NCBI RefSeq assembly: GCF_040958095.1
Contig: NC_091219.1
Location: 23,604,825 to 23,668,824, forward strand
Direction: 5' to 3'
DNA length: 64,000 nt
Origin: Procambarus clarkii
Lineage: Eukaryota > Arthropoda > Malacostraca > Decapoda > Cambaridae
This document shows positions 31,220 to 44,400 of this stretch, one piece after another. How positions within the stretch are numbered: position 1 is the stretch's first letter; the number at the start of each line of letters is the position of its first letter. The position numbers and the translations under genes were made by a program. The notes under the pieces were generated by a model. That model had not been told where the DNA came from and made no database searches. It saw nothing but the letters and a program-made list of their open reading frames with translations.

Positions 31220-32995
31220 TAGGTAGAGCTAGTACACTGATTGATTATGCTGCACCCATGCTTGCCCTAGTGCCTGAGAGAATGCTTGGAGGGCTGGAAA
31301 AGATGCAAAACGAAGCCATGAGGATAATCCTCGGATGCCCCCGTACAACTAAATTACTAAACATGAGGTAGGAACTGAATATTTCGTGTGTAAGTGATCG
31401 TATCACTGAAATTAATGCTTTAATTGGTATCAAGATGCTTAGGCTAACCCACCCTATCCCCTGCACTGAAGCCCTCCAAGCCTTCTTCCTTGAAGGTCAG
31501 CATCCCTCCAAATGGATTGCCGTAACTGCCAATGTGCTCAGAATGTATAACTTTCATCACTCCTACCAAGAGAGACAACAACAACACTTTCCTGTCCCAT
31601 GGGAGATCACTCCTTTCCAAATTATTGTCCCCCTTTCCCGCCCAAGAAGCTGATTAAAGAACAAACCTTGCTTCGACAAGAAGCAAAGTACAATGCCTTA
31701 AGCCAAATTGATGCTTTAGTCAGAGAGCGCTCCCTTTCCCAGATTATTTACTCTGATAGATCCTTGCATCAATCCTATGGTGCAGCTGGAAGTGCAGTTG
31801 TTGTGACAGGGAGAGATGGTTCCTTCTCCCACGAGTGTAGAGCGCGTCTAAGTAACTGGGCCTCCACTCTTCAAACAGAATTGGTTGTCATAATCCTTGC
31901 ACTCGAGCGCGTATATGAATCCAAAGTTGACACGCTAATTGTAAGTGACTTCTTGACATCCTTGACTGCCCTCAGCTCCCTAAGGCATAACTGTGACGTG
32001 CTTATCTATGAAGCTAGACATAGATATGATGAAATAATCAATGATGGAGTAAGAGTTTGTCTCCTGTGGATTCCTTCCCATATTGGTCTCCGAATGCATG
32101 ATAGAACTGACGAGTTGGCCAAGACTTTTGCTCGTAAAGAGGGAATTGATTACCAACTTGGACTGCCTTTGAACAGCCTGAGGGCAGCAATATCCCAGGA
32201 ACATCAACTAAATTTCGGAGACTTGAGGCAAAGTGAAATTCACACCAGTTACTCTATCTATCATCATTCTATTATGCAGGAAGAACCGCACGTCTATGGG
32301 TCATCCAATAAAGTTAGCAGACTTCTAGATGTTATCACTGCTAGGTTTAGGCTCGACTACAAGTACCTCTGGGAATTTGTAACATCTGCTGATGTAGATT
32401 TGACTAAATGTAAACTCTGTCAGCAGAACTATTCGCATACTTTGCGTCATTATATAATGGAATGTGAAAAAATCGTGGAATTTAGAGATAACATCATCAA
32501 TAGTGTCCAAGAAATGTGTAAGTACTTCATTCATACTGATGTACTGTCCGGAATCTTAGCGAAGTATCCAAAATTTGCTTACTGTAGGTAATGCATGCAC
32601 ATGACTGTAAAGCTGCCGCCCAGTTGGGTGGGTGTGGAGCACATGACCGTAAAGCTGCCGCCCAGTTGGGTGGGTGTGGAGCACATGACTGTAAAGCTGC
32701 CGCCCAGTTGGGTGGGAGTACAGCAAGACTAGCAACTGTGTGACTCACCATAGATGTAAAGTGCCTTGTATAGTGACTGTTGTGAGCCTCTTGTTGAATC
32801 ACTTGTGACACAAAAGATTATTGATGTGTATATTTGTGTGAGTGATTAGATATGTATGTGTATGTATATATATGTATATATATGTATACGTATATATATA
32901 TATGTACATGTATGTATGAGAGTGTGTGTAGTGCCTCTGTAATCCTTTACATCACCTCCCACGGGATGGGAATGGGGTGCATAATAAAGAAAGAA
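31220..32995 (+). mobile_element. Jockey/I-like LINE: RT end, RNase H, zinc knuckle, 3' UTR
   Basis: RT thumb (IDYAAPMLALVPERMLGGLE), a stop, then an open frame of 330 codons from 31599. That frame has RNase H motifs (IYSDRSLHQSYGAAGSAVVV, TELVVIILALERVYESKVDT, LLWIPSHIGLRMHDRTDELA) and a C-terminal CKLCQQNYSHTLRHYIMEC Cys/His motif, ending at 32591. The 3' UTR holds a 43-bp tandem repeat, a TATG microsatellite and AATAAAGAAA. The RNase H frame is intact; the RT part is truncated. Confidence 0.85.
32600..32725 (+). repeat. 43-bp tandem repeat, three copies
   Basis: Units containing AAGCTGCCGCCCAGTTGGGT, in the 3' UTR of the LINE. Nearly identical, so a recent expansion or under homogenisation. 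Confidence 0.95.
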
Positions 32996-33044
32996 ATTGA
33001 ACTAGTACATACAATGCCTAAAGCCTTATCTCATCTATCCTTAT

Positions 33045-33965
33045 CTCAACTATGGTATTTGTGTTTGGGGTTCTACTACCCAAAATCATTTACGTCCTCT
33101 AATTACCCAACACAAAGCTGCTATTAGGACAATATCTAACTCTGGCCCCAGACAGCACTCAGTACCCTTACTCAAATCTCTGAATATGTTAGATATTAAA
33201 TCACTGCACATCCTCTCTTGTGTACTCTATATATTTAAAATTCTGAATTGTAATGTCAATCATGACCTTCAACGCTTCCTAGAAGGTTGTAACAGAACTC
33301 ATGTGCACCACACCAGAAACAAATACCTATTTGATATTCCAAGAGTAAGACTTAATCAAACTAGGAATGCTCTACAAATCAAGGGACCCAGAATGTGGAA
33401 TGACCTTCCCAATTATGTCAAAGATTGTACCTCTCTCAACCAGTTTAAGATGAAAACTAAGTACTAACCTAATTAACTCCATGTAACCTACCTTACTTCT
33501 AAATATCAACCCATGTCTTACAATTTTTTAAACAATGCTGTTTGTTGACCAACTTGTATATTGGCTATTTTCTACCATGTTCCCTCCTTTTTTATCTTTT
33601 ATTTATTCTTTCAACGCAATTTATACTTTAAGCTCAATTACTATTAAGTTTTAGTCTGTTTTTTCCCCACCTCACCTTGCCCGTAACGCTATGTGTACTA
33701 GTGGCTTTAGGTATTGTATGTACTAGTTCTATCTATAAATCAATCAGAATGTTTGTAACTCTGTATCTATGTATGTACTTTTCCTAAATATAATGTTATT
33801 ATTATTATTATTATTATTTACACATCGCGCCTTGCCCGAAACGCTGTACGTATTAGTGACTAGGTACTGTATTTACTAGCTCTATCTATAAATCCAACAT
33901 TATGTTTGTAACTCATCTTCTATGTATGTACTTTTACATGAATAAACATATATTTTTTATTTATT
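33045..33965 (+). mobile_element. CR1-like LINE, C-terminus and 3' UTR
   Basis: The frame ends LFDIPRVRLNQTRNALQIKG then RMWNDLPNYVKDCTSLNQFK, the C-terminal signature of non-LTR RTs (W-N-x-L-P), stop near 33467. A duplicated 3' UTR segment of about 120 bp follows (TTGCCCGTAACGCT / TTGCCCGAAACGCT), with a TTA microsatellite between the copies. Confidence 0.75.
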
Positions 33966-34379
33966 TTTTATTTTTATAACATTGAATGTTTCGTATTGCA
34001 CATGTAACTAACCAAAGAAAATGATAACACTGATTTGGTACCACAAGCGAGCTTCTGACGTTTTCAGTTTCACAACACTCGACTGACTGGAGTAAATCTA
34101 TCCCTATCGGGGCTGTGTCTTGGGTCTTACAGCAGGACTACTCGTGCTGTTATAATTCTAAAAGGGGGAAATCCTTTATGCAAACTGTACGTATTACAAA
34201 TAAGGCAAAGAAGGAAAGAGGAAATCCTTTGTGCAAGCTGCACGTGTTACAAAGAAGAAAAGATAAAATAACTTGCACTTATCTGGAGGAGATACCCAGG
34301 CCAATCTACTCGTGACTGATACAGCCTAATCAACGAGGCTGTGAAGACCAAGCTTGGCATGCTGTGTAAAACAAGTTTG

Positions 34380-35190
34380 CGAACCCCCCAGTGTGCCCCA
34401 ACTGGCCAAAACGTTTACCATCAAGCAAAGGTCTAGACAGAAGAGGGCAAAAGACCCCTGACACCCAAGATAAGGTTCCCACCCTGGTGATCCAGCCTCT
34501 AAAGAGCAACCTCCCAAACACACCAGAGAAGAGAACTGTTGGTGCAGGGGCAGTACTAGGGAGCACACACAGAAGGTAGCCATGAACACGTGAAACTCCA
34601 AGTATGCTACGAACTAGGTCCACACAACACAAACTGGACAGGAAACATGCTCATGAAGCTAACTAAAATATAGAACAGTACCAACCAAATAGCCCCACAG
34701 AACAAAGCCCAAGGATGTTTGGAATTTAGCTTAGAAGTAGTTGTACCCACATGGCTTGTAGATAATCTGGGGAACATAGTTGACAACCAATTGTGTTCAC
34801 ATCAGCGTCAGAACTGGCTTGGAGGGCTAGGAAGACCTGGAGCTCCAGTAACCCCCCCAAACGCTGGCAGTAAGTTGCAGGGGGGCTAATGCTAACAAGC
34901 TTGTGCTGATTTAAGAGAGATTCGATCATTTGTTGACATTGTTTGAGAGGGTTTAACAGTTTCGAGGCTTTGGTCTCTTTGAACCCAGCATAGGTCTGTA
35001 TTCACGCATTGACTTGCCGAATCCTTTTCCGGTGGGGTGGCAGAGCGTCACCTGCTCTCTGCATCTCTGCGAAGAGAGCCAGGTTCTGGCTCTGGTCCCT
35101 GGTAGACCAAACAGAATTCTGCTGCTGATGTAACCTAGTAGTTGGGTCAGTGAGATAGCTTCGTGGAGCTACAAGGGACTCTGAGAAAAA
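34380..35190 (+). repeat. Repeat family R2, copy 1 (diverged terminal-repeat-like)
   Basis: Parts CTCCCAAACACACCAGAGAA, TTGAACCCAGCATAGGTCT and CAGGTTCTGGCTCTGGTCCC recur at 57400..58435. The last part is shared with the DIRS terminal-repeat core, so this may be the end region of a second DIRS family. No protein frame. Confidence 0.5.
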
Positions 35191-35370
35191 GTAGCACAGG
35201 ATAAAGTTACCCCTGAACTGGCACCTTTACATAACTTTGAAAGTTGTCATATATTCTTCAAAATGCTGCTAGCATATGATGTAGACGAAAGAATGATGTT
35301 TACATACAATAGCAATAATTTGTTATACTGTATAATACTTTTATTTCAGAAATCTTCATGAGCTATAAAG

Positions 35371-35436
35371 ATGTCGGACCCAAAAGAATTAAAGAAAGGG
35401 GCAGTTGTGTCAGCCACCTATGACATGATTTTACAA
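35371..35436 (+). CDS. RFT1: RFT1 coding exon 1
   Basis: ATG at 35371 starts MSDPKELKKGAVVSATYDMI, the N-terminal cytosolic tail and start of the first membrane helix. The donor GTAAGT follows at 35437. A good acceptor (TTTATTTCAG, ending 35349) lies 21 bp before the ATG, so this exon starts with a short 5' UTR piece and at least one untranslated leader exon lies upstream. Confidence 0.88.
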
Positions 35437-38400
35437 GTAAGTGAAAGTATACAGTATCATTGGCTAAATTATATGAATTAATAAAAATAATAATAATTAG
35501 TATTATGATTTTTTTTTTACATTGCTTATACTCTACTACATTGTACTGTATACATAAATGGTACAACAATATATTTTTTCCTAATGCTAATCCAGCATTG
35601 AGCCATTCCAAATATTTGGACAGGAAATTCCATTGAATTATCATTACAAAGAAACTGCTTAATGGGAAAAATTATAGGAAAAATTAGCTGCTAAATAAAT
35701 TTATGTAAATGCACTAATGTATGATGCATCTCTGGAAGGTTGGACTACGAATCCTGTCTTTCATTCTGAATGCCTTTATTGTGCGCCACGTCAGTCGAGA
35801 GGTGTTTGCTGTTATGACTGTTCGACTTCACCTACTGTATTCCACGGGACTTTTGCTGTCACGGGAGGCTTTCAGGCGAGCAGCACTAAGCTCTAAAGAA
35901 TTTGGGGAAATTCACAAAGTTATCAATCTTATTTGGATTGGGTAAGTGATAAGTGTTTTGGGTAAGTAAGTTGATTGGGTAAGTTATTTGTTTTGGTTGC
36001 CGTACTATAGAATGGATATAAATTCACTTGAATGTGTCCAGCATAGGATGACAATTCATCCTATGTCATAGGAAGTTAATTCCCCAAATTAGAAACGTGT
36101 CATATGAAGAAAGATTAACAAAGCTTAAATTGTATTGACTGGAAAGGCAAAGAGTTAAGGGTGACATGATAGAGGTTTACAAGTGGATGAATGGACATAA
36201 CAAAGGGGATATTAATAGGGTATTAAATGTATCAACACAAGACAACACGAAACAATGGGCATAAATTGGATAAGTTTAGATTTAGGAAAAACTTTGGTAA
36301 ATACTGGTTCGGTAACAGGGTTGTTGGTTTGTGGAACCAATTACCGCGTAATGTGATGGAGGTGGGGTCCTTTAATTGTTTTAAGCGTGGGGTGGACATG
36401 TATATGTGTGGAATTGGGGTGGCTATAAATAGGAGTTGCCTCGTATGGGCCAATAGGCCTTCTGCAGTTACCTTTGTTCTTATGTTCTTATAACTGTCAT
36501 TATTTGTGTTTATTATTTTGATATATTTCTGGTGGCTCATCAGTAGCTTTGCTATAACACTGGCATTTGAGGGCTACACCTGACCTAGCATCCAACTATG
36601 GCCATATCATAGAAGTGAGGAACATGTGGGGATCAGGAATCAACCCACAGTGAGGAAGTAAAACAAATGAGAGAATGGTCACAAAAACACAAATCACTAG
36701 AGAAGTGTTTGGTAACACGTGAATAGCCAAACAAAACTCATAATGGCTGAAACCACCCTTTAATGTCCCTTTCCCTACTGCCACCAGGTGGCAATGCCAG
36801 CCACCCAGAGGTCTGGCAAGACCCACTGCACACTTTTGCCAGACATTCATCTGATTTGGCCTGGATGTTATTTGCACATGTCACTGCACATGAAGACATG
36901 TTTCCTTAGTGGGTATAGTGCCTGTTTACTACTGTACTTGCATTTTAACAGTGTATTCCATGGTATGTTTGTTACCATTGGACATACAGTGGATCCATGA
37001 GCTGACAAACCCCTCCAGTAGAAATCTTGAATAGTCCAAACAGTTTGAGTTCAGTGCAAATTATTCAATGGATCAAACAAATGTTTGCTTCAGTGAGGAT
37101 TATTTGACTAAGCTGCCACCAAAACCTACTATCACGACATGGCAGTGTCAACAGCTGAATTATTCTATAGTACATTTGTAAACTATTGTACAGTGCATGA
37201 AATCTTTTAACCCTTAAAGAGTAGTTATCATCATATGTTGATCTCCATGGTAATGCAGTCAGCATTATTCTGTATGTTGACATTAGTTATTATTGCCTGG
37301 TTTTTCTGGAGGGAACCTCTTGTGGCTCTCTGAGGCTATATATTGAAATGGTTACCATCTGCCGAGTCACATCAGCCTAGGGAGAAGTGACATTTATTTT
37401 TGCAACCTCACCAGGAAAGACAACCTGAAATTCAATGAGTCCAAACACTTTTATTGGATTCAAAAAGAGACCGAAGTCTCAAAACCAGTGAAAAGAACAC
37501 CTCCAACTATGTAAAAATTATCAAATTATATTGTCAACTGATGACATTCGAACATTTTTTGAACAGTGCTTTGATGACACCTCTGTTTGAACTACAACTC
37601 TGTAAGTGATTCACCCACGTACATACTTCAAATATAAATAATCTTCAACAGAATCTAAACACCTTACCTAACCTAAATCTAAACACCTAACCAGAATCTA
37701 AACACCTTACCTAACCTATGCCTAACAATACACAGAACTTATATATATAATAATATTAATATATAAATGAGAACACACCGATTTAAATACAAAATGCATT
37801 AAAATTTATGAATGCACTGGGGGATGGGGGAGGGGGGCTCAGCCACAGCTTTAACAAGCCTAGCCCGAGTATGGGTTGCTGTATTGCTTCACTTAGTTTC
37901 TGGATGTTTTCTTTGTGATAGCGATGGTTATAATCCCCAGCTCTTATGCCTCTGTGAGGGAGGATCAGGTTCTGACTCTGGTCCCTGGTCAAACAGAACT
38001 CCTATGCCTAATGTGACTCAGTAAGGGGAAGTCATTTCAGGAAGTCACCAAGGACCTACTAGAAAGAGGCATTTCATTACATTCAACACTGGTTTTATTT
38101 ACTTTGAATGATGGAGTTGCTCTGCCTCATTTTGATTTTGTTTTTCAAAGAGTGAAGAGGTCCAGTTACTAAAGGAGGAAAAGTGATGCAGCAGCAGTTA
38201 GTGATGCATCACCATCACTAAGTGGTGATGCATAGGCATAGAGCACCATCAACACACTTCCTCCTATTGTCAGCCATTTCTGGGGGGAGCCCCGTTGGCT
38301 CCCCAGAGCTATCCAGGCTGATACGAATGTATTAGACTTTGGCATCAGTCAATGTGCATGGAGTTCTAGGCCTACCGGGAACCACGAGTCAGAACCTGGC

Positions 38401-41400
38401 CCCCTCAGAGAGGCACGAGAAGCAATGGCCCATAGAAACCCTCGTGTGGTTGGAAGCATTCTATCTTTGCCATCGACTGGGTCAGGCACCCAGAAAGGTA
38501 AGTGCCCCAAAACAAGCTTATATTCTGGTTAAAATATTGCTACTGAAAGCCGTACTAGTGGACAGAACTCCCCAAATGAAAACAAGCAAACGAGCATGAC
38601 ATCACCAAGTCGCTGCACCGCTGTCTGCGCAATCCCCCCTTCCCCGGGAGGGGGAAGGGGAGCTTGGTAGAAACCCCACGGGAGGTCTGTGTTCCAATGG
38701 ATGTGACCCCTGGATTCCCTCTCGCTTCGTGCGAGTTTGAAGGTTGCGCTGTCCCCTTGTCTCTGGGTGACACTCACTGGGTGTGCCTCTATCATGCTGC
38801 CTGACACATTCGACCCAGAGTCTAGCGAGTTTTGTTGCTTGTCCATACTTCAGTTCACCCAGACCGATGATCACGATGTGCGGGTGTGGGCAGCTTCAGC
38901 ATTGCATGCTCAATTTAGGTTGCTGCAGAGCACTAGGTTGGTTGCTACCCCGGATGCCCCAAGGCTGCCCTGCTTTGGTTATAGGGAACCAGACTTGGGG
39001 ATGTTAGTCGCCTCATCTTTGGTTCCATCTGCACCCCCCTTGTCCTTCCCCTTCTGTATGCATCTTGGCCCTCCCCTCCCCCTTGCTTCCAGTTCCAAAG
39101 CATCTGAGGGCTTTGGAGTTGGGGCTGGGTTTAGTTGGTGTTAAGACTTGGGCAGTTTCGGCGAGTCCCCTTCCGCTGTGGTGACGGAGGCATTCGAGCC
39201 TGGTCCTCCGACCGGAGCTTCTGGGTCGGACCAATGGGCTCCCTTTGTTCCTGCTTTTACGGCTGCGCCTGCTTTTTCTTTAGAAGTTGGGGGGTGGGGA
39301 GGGGGGGGTGGGGGGGGGTTGGAGGACGGCTTGGCCCCGGGTCCTCGTGGGGAGGTTCCCGGGGCGGGGGGAGGAGTTGACTTGGGGCCTTGGGCTATGT
39401 TGGTCCTCGCTTGAATTTTTGTACCCTCAGAGTGAGGCTTGGTGTTACAGGGAGTGGGGTTCCCTTTTTTTCCCTCCTCACACGAGTTGGATTTGGTGTC
39501 TACCCCTCCTCGGTTTGGTTCCGTGATCCCGAGAGTTCTTCGATCCCGTCTTTCCAGTGGTTTTCGGTCACCTGCATCCCGCCCCATGTGAAGGCCATTG
39601 CAGCTTACCTCCAGTGCGACCCGGATTATACCTTCGTAATGGATCCAACTTCTTTCATGTATGGTGCTTCCTGTCCCTTCTGGGTTTGTTATGAGGTTCT
39701 GGAGTCATCCTGGCTTGTGGACTGCCACTTTTTTCTTGTTGGAGGTGTGGCATTCATTCTCTCGGTCCTGCACGCTTGAGTGGCGCAAGGCTCATACGGT
39801 GGTTCAGGTTTTCCTGGGGGCAAGTTTGAGTACCTCAGTGCATGCTTGTTCGCTCATGCCCTTCCTCGGGATGTTGGAGTGGTGCTACTTCATGTGCAGG
39901 TTCCTTCTCTTTCGGCTGCATTGGTCACTGAGAACTTGCACGCCTGTGGCCTGTTGGCTTCAATCTTGCGATTCTGTTCCCTTCTCGAACTTTTCTCAGA
40001 CTGGCTTGAGGTGGATGTGGAGGCGCTTGGAGCCACTCCTGGGTCTGGTGCATTGGCCTCGGCGGTGCGTGCGTTGTCTGCACTGTTGGAGCTGTTTACG
40101 TCGATCATGCGGGATGCGGTGTTGCTGTTTTTGCTTCCCGTTTCACATGTCAGCAGGCGGTGCTTGCTTCTTCTGTGGAATCCGCTTGGGCCCCTGTCTC
40201 ATAGGCTTCTTGACCTTTTGCCCATTGCTGTTTGCAGCGTCTGCTGTTGTGCAGTATCTGCAAGCAGCTTTGTCTAGTTGTCGTCCTGTGTCAGAATTGT
40301 TGGTTCTCAGGGGGGGTCCCATGGGGGGTCTTCCCAGCAGGGTCATGCCAGGGCTCGGAGTTCTTTCTGTCGTAGTAGGCCAGTAGTACTAGTTTTGGGG
40401 CCGGCGTTACCTTTAGACCCGGCTTCGTCTGGTCAGTGTGGTGAGCTCTCTATTTTGGGGGTTGGGTTCTTGTAAGGGGCATCAGCCCTTTCATGGTTCG
40501 CCCTTTTGATGGGGTGTGGTGGGGGGGGGGGGGGGAAGGCTCGCTCTGTTTGCTCACACCTGGTCCAACTCTTTGTGGGCCCTTCGGGTCATTTCGTGCA
40601 CTCTGTGGTGGTGTTGGGTGGTCCCTCCTCCTTCGGGAGGGTCGGGGTTGGCGGGCCGGGCCTCCTCTTCTGTGCTGTCAGGTCATCTCGGAGTGGGTTT
40701 GCTTGGGCGTGGTCGAAAGGACCACCTCTTTCTGGTGGTTTTCCCATGTGTTTCTAGTTCCGAAACGGGACTGCGAGGCCCTCAGGTTCATTCTGGACTT
40801 GTCCTGTCTGAACTTTCCCTTTCCTTCCCCTGGGAAGGAAGTGGGTTTTCTTCCCCTCCTTTAACTACTCAGTCTCGGGTCCATTTTCTGTTGGTGCTGG
40901 GCTCTTGGATGGTGGTGTCCCTGGACCTCAAGGACACTTCTTGGGATGTCCTGATTCATCCGTGGTTCAAGGACTGGCTCGGTTTTGATGTGGGCAATCA
41001 GGGTTACTGTTTTCGTTGCCTTCTGTTTGGCTTGAATCTGGCACCTCACGTTTTCATGGGCCTTTCCCGGGTCATGGTGGCCCGTCTGCGTTTTTTCGGC
41101 GCTTGGATTCTGGCCTACTTCGACGGTTGGCTGGTGTGGGCTCCCAGCCGGTCCGCATGTCTACTCGCCAGGGATTGGTTCTTTCCCAGCTCTCTGGGTT
41201 CGGGTTCGGGCTCGGGCTCCTGGTGTACTGGAGGTAGTCCCATCTGGTTCCCTCTCAGATTTGGACTTGGCTGAGTCTGGTGTGACGCTTGGACCGCTTC
41301 CTTGTCTCTCCCTTCGGGGGCTCTACTTTGGCTGCGGTCCAGCCTTCGCCTATTCTGGGGGCTCCCGGGTCACAAGACGGTTGTTCGAGGGTTTGTGTGG

Positions 41401-44400
41401 GGGCCTGAATTTTACCATGGTGGTCTACCCGGCGGGTTGGATTTAGCTTCGTCAGCTGTTCTGGTTCCTTCAGAGACCTCCCTTCACCCTCTCGCAACCA
41501 TTGGATTCGGCCTCTGGGGGCCTTTCGTCAGTTGCTGCATCGCCGACTTCCTCTGGATTTTTTGGCGTTCAGTGCCTTGGCGCCTCCCCGAGGTCTCGCT
41601 CGGTGTGTTCACGGACGCGTCGTTTCTTGGCTGGGGCTTTGTGACCAGTGGTCATGGGCCATCCTGGCCATCCCGGCCACGTACGGTGGGCGTCCGTCCT
41701 TTCGTCGGGCTCACAGCACAGTGTGGGAGTTTGCGGCTGTGTGGATGTCGCTTCGGTGAGTTTGGGTCACTCGTGGATCGACAATCCTGCTCCTTCCGGA
41801 CTGCTCCCCAGTGGTTCATTACCTAAACTGGGGGGGGGGTTGATGCGGTCATTGGCTCTTTGGGGCTGGTCACTTAGGGTGACCAGCAGTAACCTCCTTC
41901 TTTGGGTTACGTGTCTGCTGAGCTGTTTCTCCAGGTCTTGACTCGATTGGAGACTTTCCAGGGAAGAGTTGTCCTTCTGGCCCCTAGGTGGCTGGCTCAG
42001 CCTTGGTTTCAGGCGCTGCTTGCTTGGTGTCTGAACCCATAGGTCTTCTTTCAGCAGATGTGTACAGCTCGGTATGTGGCTGGTTCGCTCTTCTCGAGTC
42101 TTTGCGCTTGGGCTTTCTGACTCTGGTCAATCATCACTTGTTTGATGTGCGGGGTGGCTTCGTTGATGGTGTCCCACCTGTGTGCTTCATCTTGGCAGCA
42201 GTATGAAGTTTCCTGGCAGTCCTTCCATTATTTCTTATCTCTGTGTAGGTGTACTTCTTTCTTGGATAGGGTTGTTTTGTCCTTCCTTTTGTGGTTGTTC
42301 CAAGACCGTCATCTTATGCCAAATACTGTCGCCTTGTGTCGTGCGGCACTAGTGGAGCGGCTGCAGCTTGCGTTCGGTATTGATGTTACTTCTGCTCCGT
42401 TCCACAAGCTGTTCTTGTGTGTTGTTTTACCTCCGGCCTGCTCATGGGCCGCCTGAGCCATCCTGGTCATTGAACCGGGTGATCTCCTTCCTCTCTTCTC
42501 CTCGGTTTGTGGTGGCCCCTTTGGTTCAGGTTTGTTTGGCGAAGGCTCTTTTGTTGGCATTTGGGGGTCAGGTCGGGGAGCTTCATGCTCTCTTCCGGCG
42601 CAGGGGCTTCTGCTTTTTTGGTCCCGGTAGTTGTTTTCTTCATTTGCAGCTGTCTCCTTTTCTGGCACAGAATGAGACTGCTGTTTCCCGGAGAGGTCCT
42701 TCGGTTGTTAATGCTTGGTCAGGGCCACACTTGGGTTGACCAGTTTCCCTTCTTTCCTGTTTTGGGGTTCGGGTCTCCCAGGTCATCCGCTGGGAGCCGG
42801 GTCTGGCCCGCTTGCAGTCTATCCTCATGTTCATGGCTTCGTATGTTTGCTGTGTTGCTGATCGCCTCCCGGGTTTGTCCTTCTTATGTTATCTTTGGGT
42901 AAGTAGCTCTGGGGAGCCAATGGGCTTCCCCCCCCCCCACCCCACAGAAAACCAGCGTTGAATGTAATGGAACACCATTTTCTAGGTGATACCCGGAGGC
43001 TTCCCGGTAACTCTCCCTCTGGTTGGCGTTCTTTTTGCGTGTTTTGACATCGAGCCTCAGAACTGCAGGGTGGATAGCTGGGGTGAGGGTCTGGGGCTCC
43101 CCATCCCTATCCCTGGGAGGAGGAGGGGGTTGCGCATACAGTGGCGCAGCGACGTGGGGACATCATGCTCATTTTCATTTGGCGAGTTCTATCCAATAGT
43201 TTGGCTTTTAGTAGCAATATTTTAACCAGAATAGGGGGTTTGTTTTGGGGCGTGTACCTTTCTGTATGCTTGACCCGGCCGATGGCACACATAGACGGCT
43301 TCCACCCATATGGGGGTTTCTATAGGCCATTGCTCCTTGTGCCTCTCAGAGGGGGGCTAGGTTCTGGCTCATGGTCCCCATTAGTCCTAGAACTTCATGC
43401 ACTTTGACATGTACTTCATGCACTCCATGCACACAGTCAATGTGCATGGAGTTCTAGGCCAAAGTCTAAGATATCCATATCAGTCTGGATAGTTCCGGGG
43501 AGCCTCCGGGTCTCACCCAGAAAATGACGTTTCATTACATTCAACACTGATTTTTTTAAGAGATTTTTCTGGATAAGCAGCATTCATATAGAATAATGAG
43601 GGGGCCAAACTGGTAATTGTAATAAGGTTTAAAAGACTGAACGTACGTGAATTGGGAACCCCCAGTACTGTATAACTTTGTTTTAACCTTGGTTAAAGCA
43701 ACACAGTATTTTTAAGTGAAATTAGAAATATAAAATATTGAATATACTGATGTTTCAAATTCAATTTAGAAGTTCCTTAATTAAGCACTTTGATGCCAAG
43801 AGGATATCTACAATAATTTTGTTTTATTTTCTTAGAACATTAGTGTCAGGACCTGTGTGTGCCCTGAGTTGGTATATCTGGTTATATATAATGGAAAGGC
43901 CACCAGATACTGTAACCACGAACTACAATGCTGGGGTTGTCTTCATGGCTTTAAGTGTTATTGTTGAGGTAGCAGCTGAGGTGCCATTTGTCCTTGCAGA
44001 GTTACAGCTGTGGAGCAAAACTAAGGTAAGAGTTTGAACATGTATTTTATACTGTTGTTGCCTTAACTATAACAGGTGTTCAGAAAGTTTTGAGCCTTAT
44101 TTTTTCTTAACATGTAGTGGTAATGCTCCTGGCATGTTAGCATATGTCAGTATCTTAGAAGAGAAGACTCTGGCTTAAGTTTCTTAAGGAATGTTCAAAA
44201 TTTAAGACAGTGTTGGTGCTTTGGAATTTGGAATGTGAAGTTCATTATAAACCATGCTGTGTATTACCATACAGAGCCTGCCTCTTGTATGTGGTGGTCA
44301 ACTTAGAATCCACATCTTAACTGAGTACATAAAATATAACCCTGATAGCATGGTCACATACTATATAAGATATTTATTAGACAGTGACAGTGAATGAAAA

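Larger units (their letters stand above)
38275..43557 (+). mobile_element. DIRS1-like element B, most complete copy, with inverted terminal repeats
   Basis: Layout: terminal repeat in reverse orientation (38275-38662), Gag-like region (from about 38699 to 40475), RT (LRFILDLSCLN near 40780; active site reads YFDG, not YLDD), RNase H (GVFTDASFLGWGFVTSG near 41600, then a deletion), recombinase (about 42130-42890) and terminal repeat in forward orientation (42948-43557). Inverted terminal repeats at the two ends are a DIRS hallmark. Multiple frameshifts and an altered RT active site make it inactive. Inserted in RFT1 intron 2, in sense orientation. Confidence 0.85.

Noticed and set aside
37620-37740. 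CCTAACC-type words suggesting an interstitial telomere
   Set aside because: Arthropod telomere repeats are TTAGG/CCTAA in regular arrays; here the words are irregular and separated by AATCTAAACACC.
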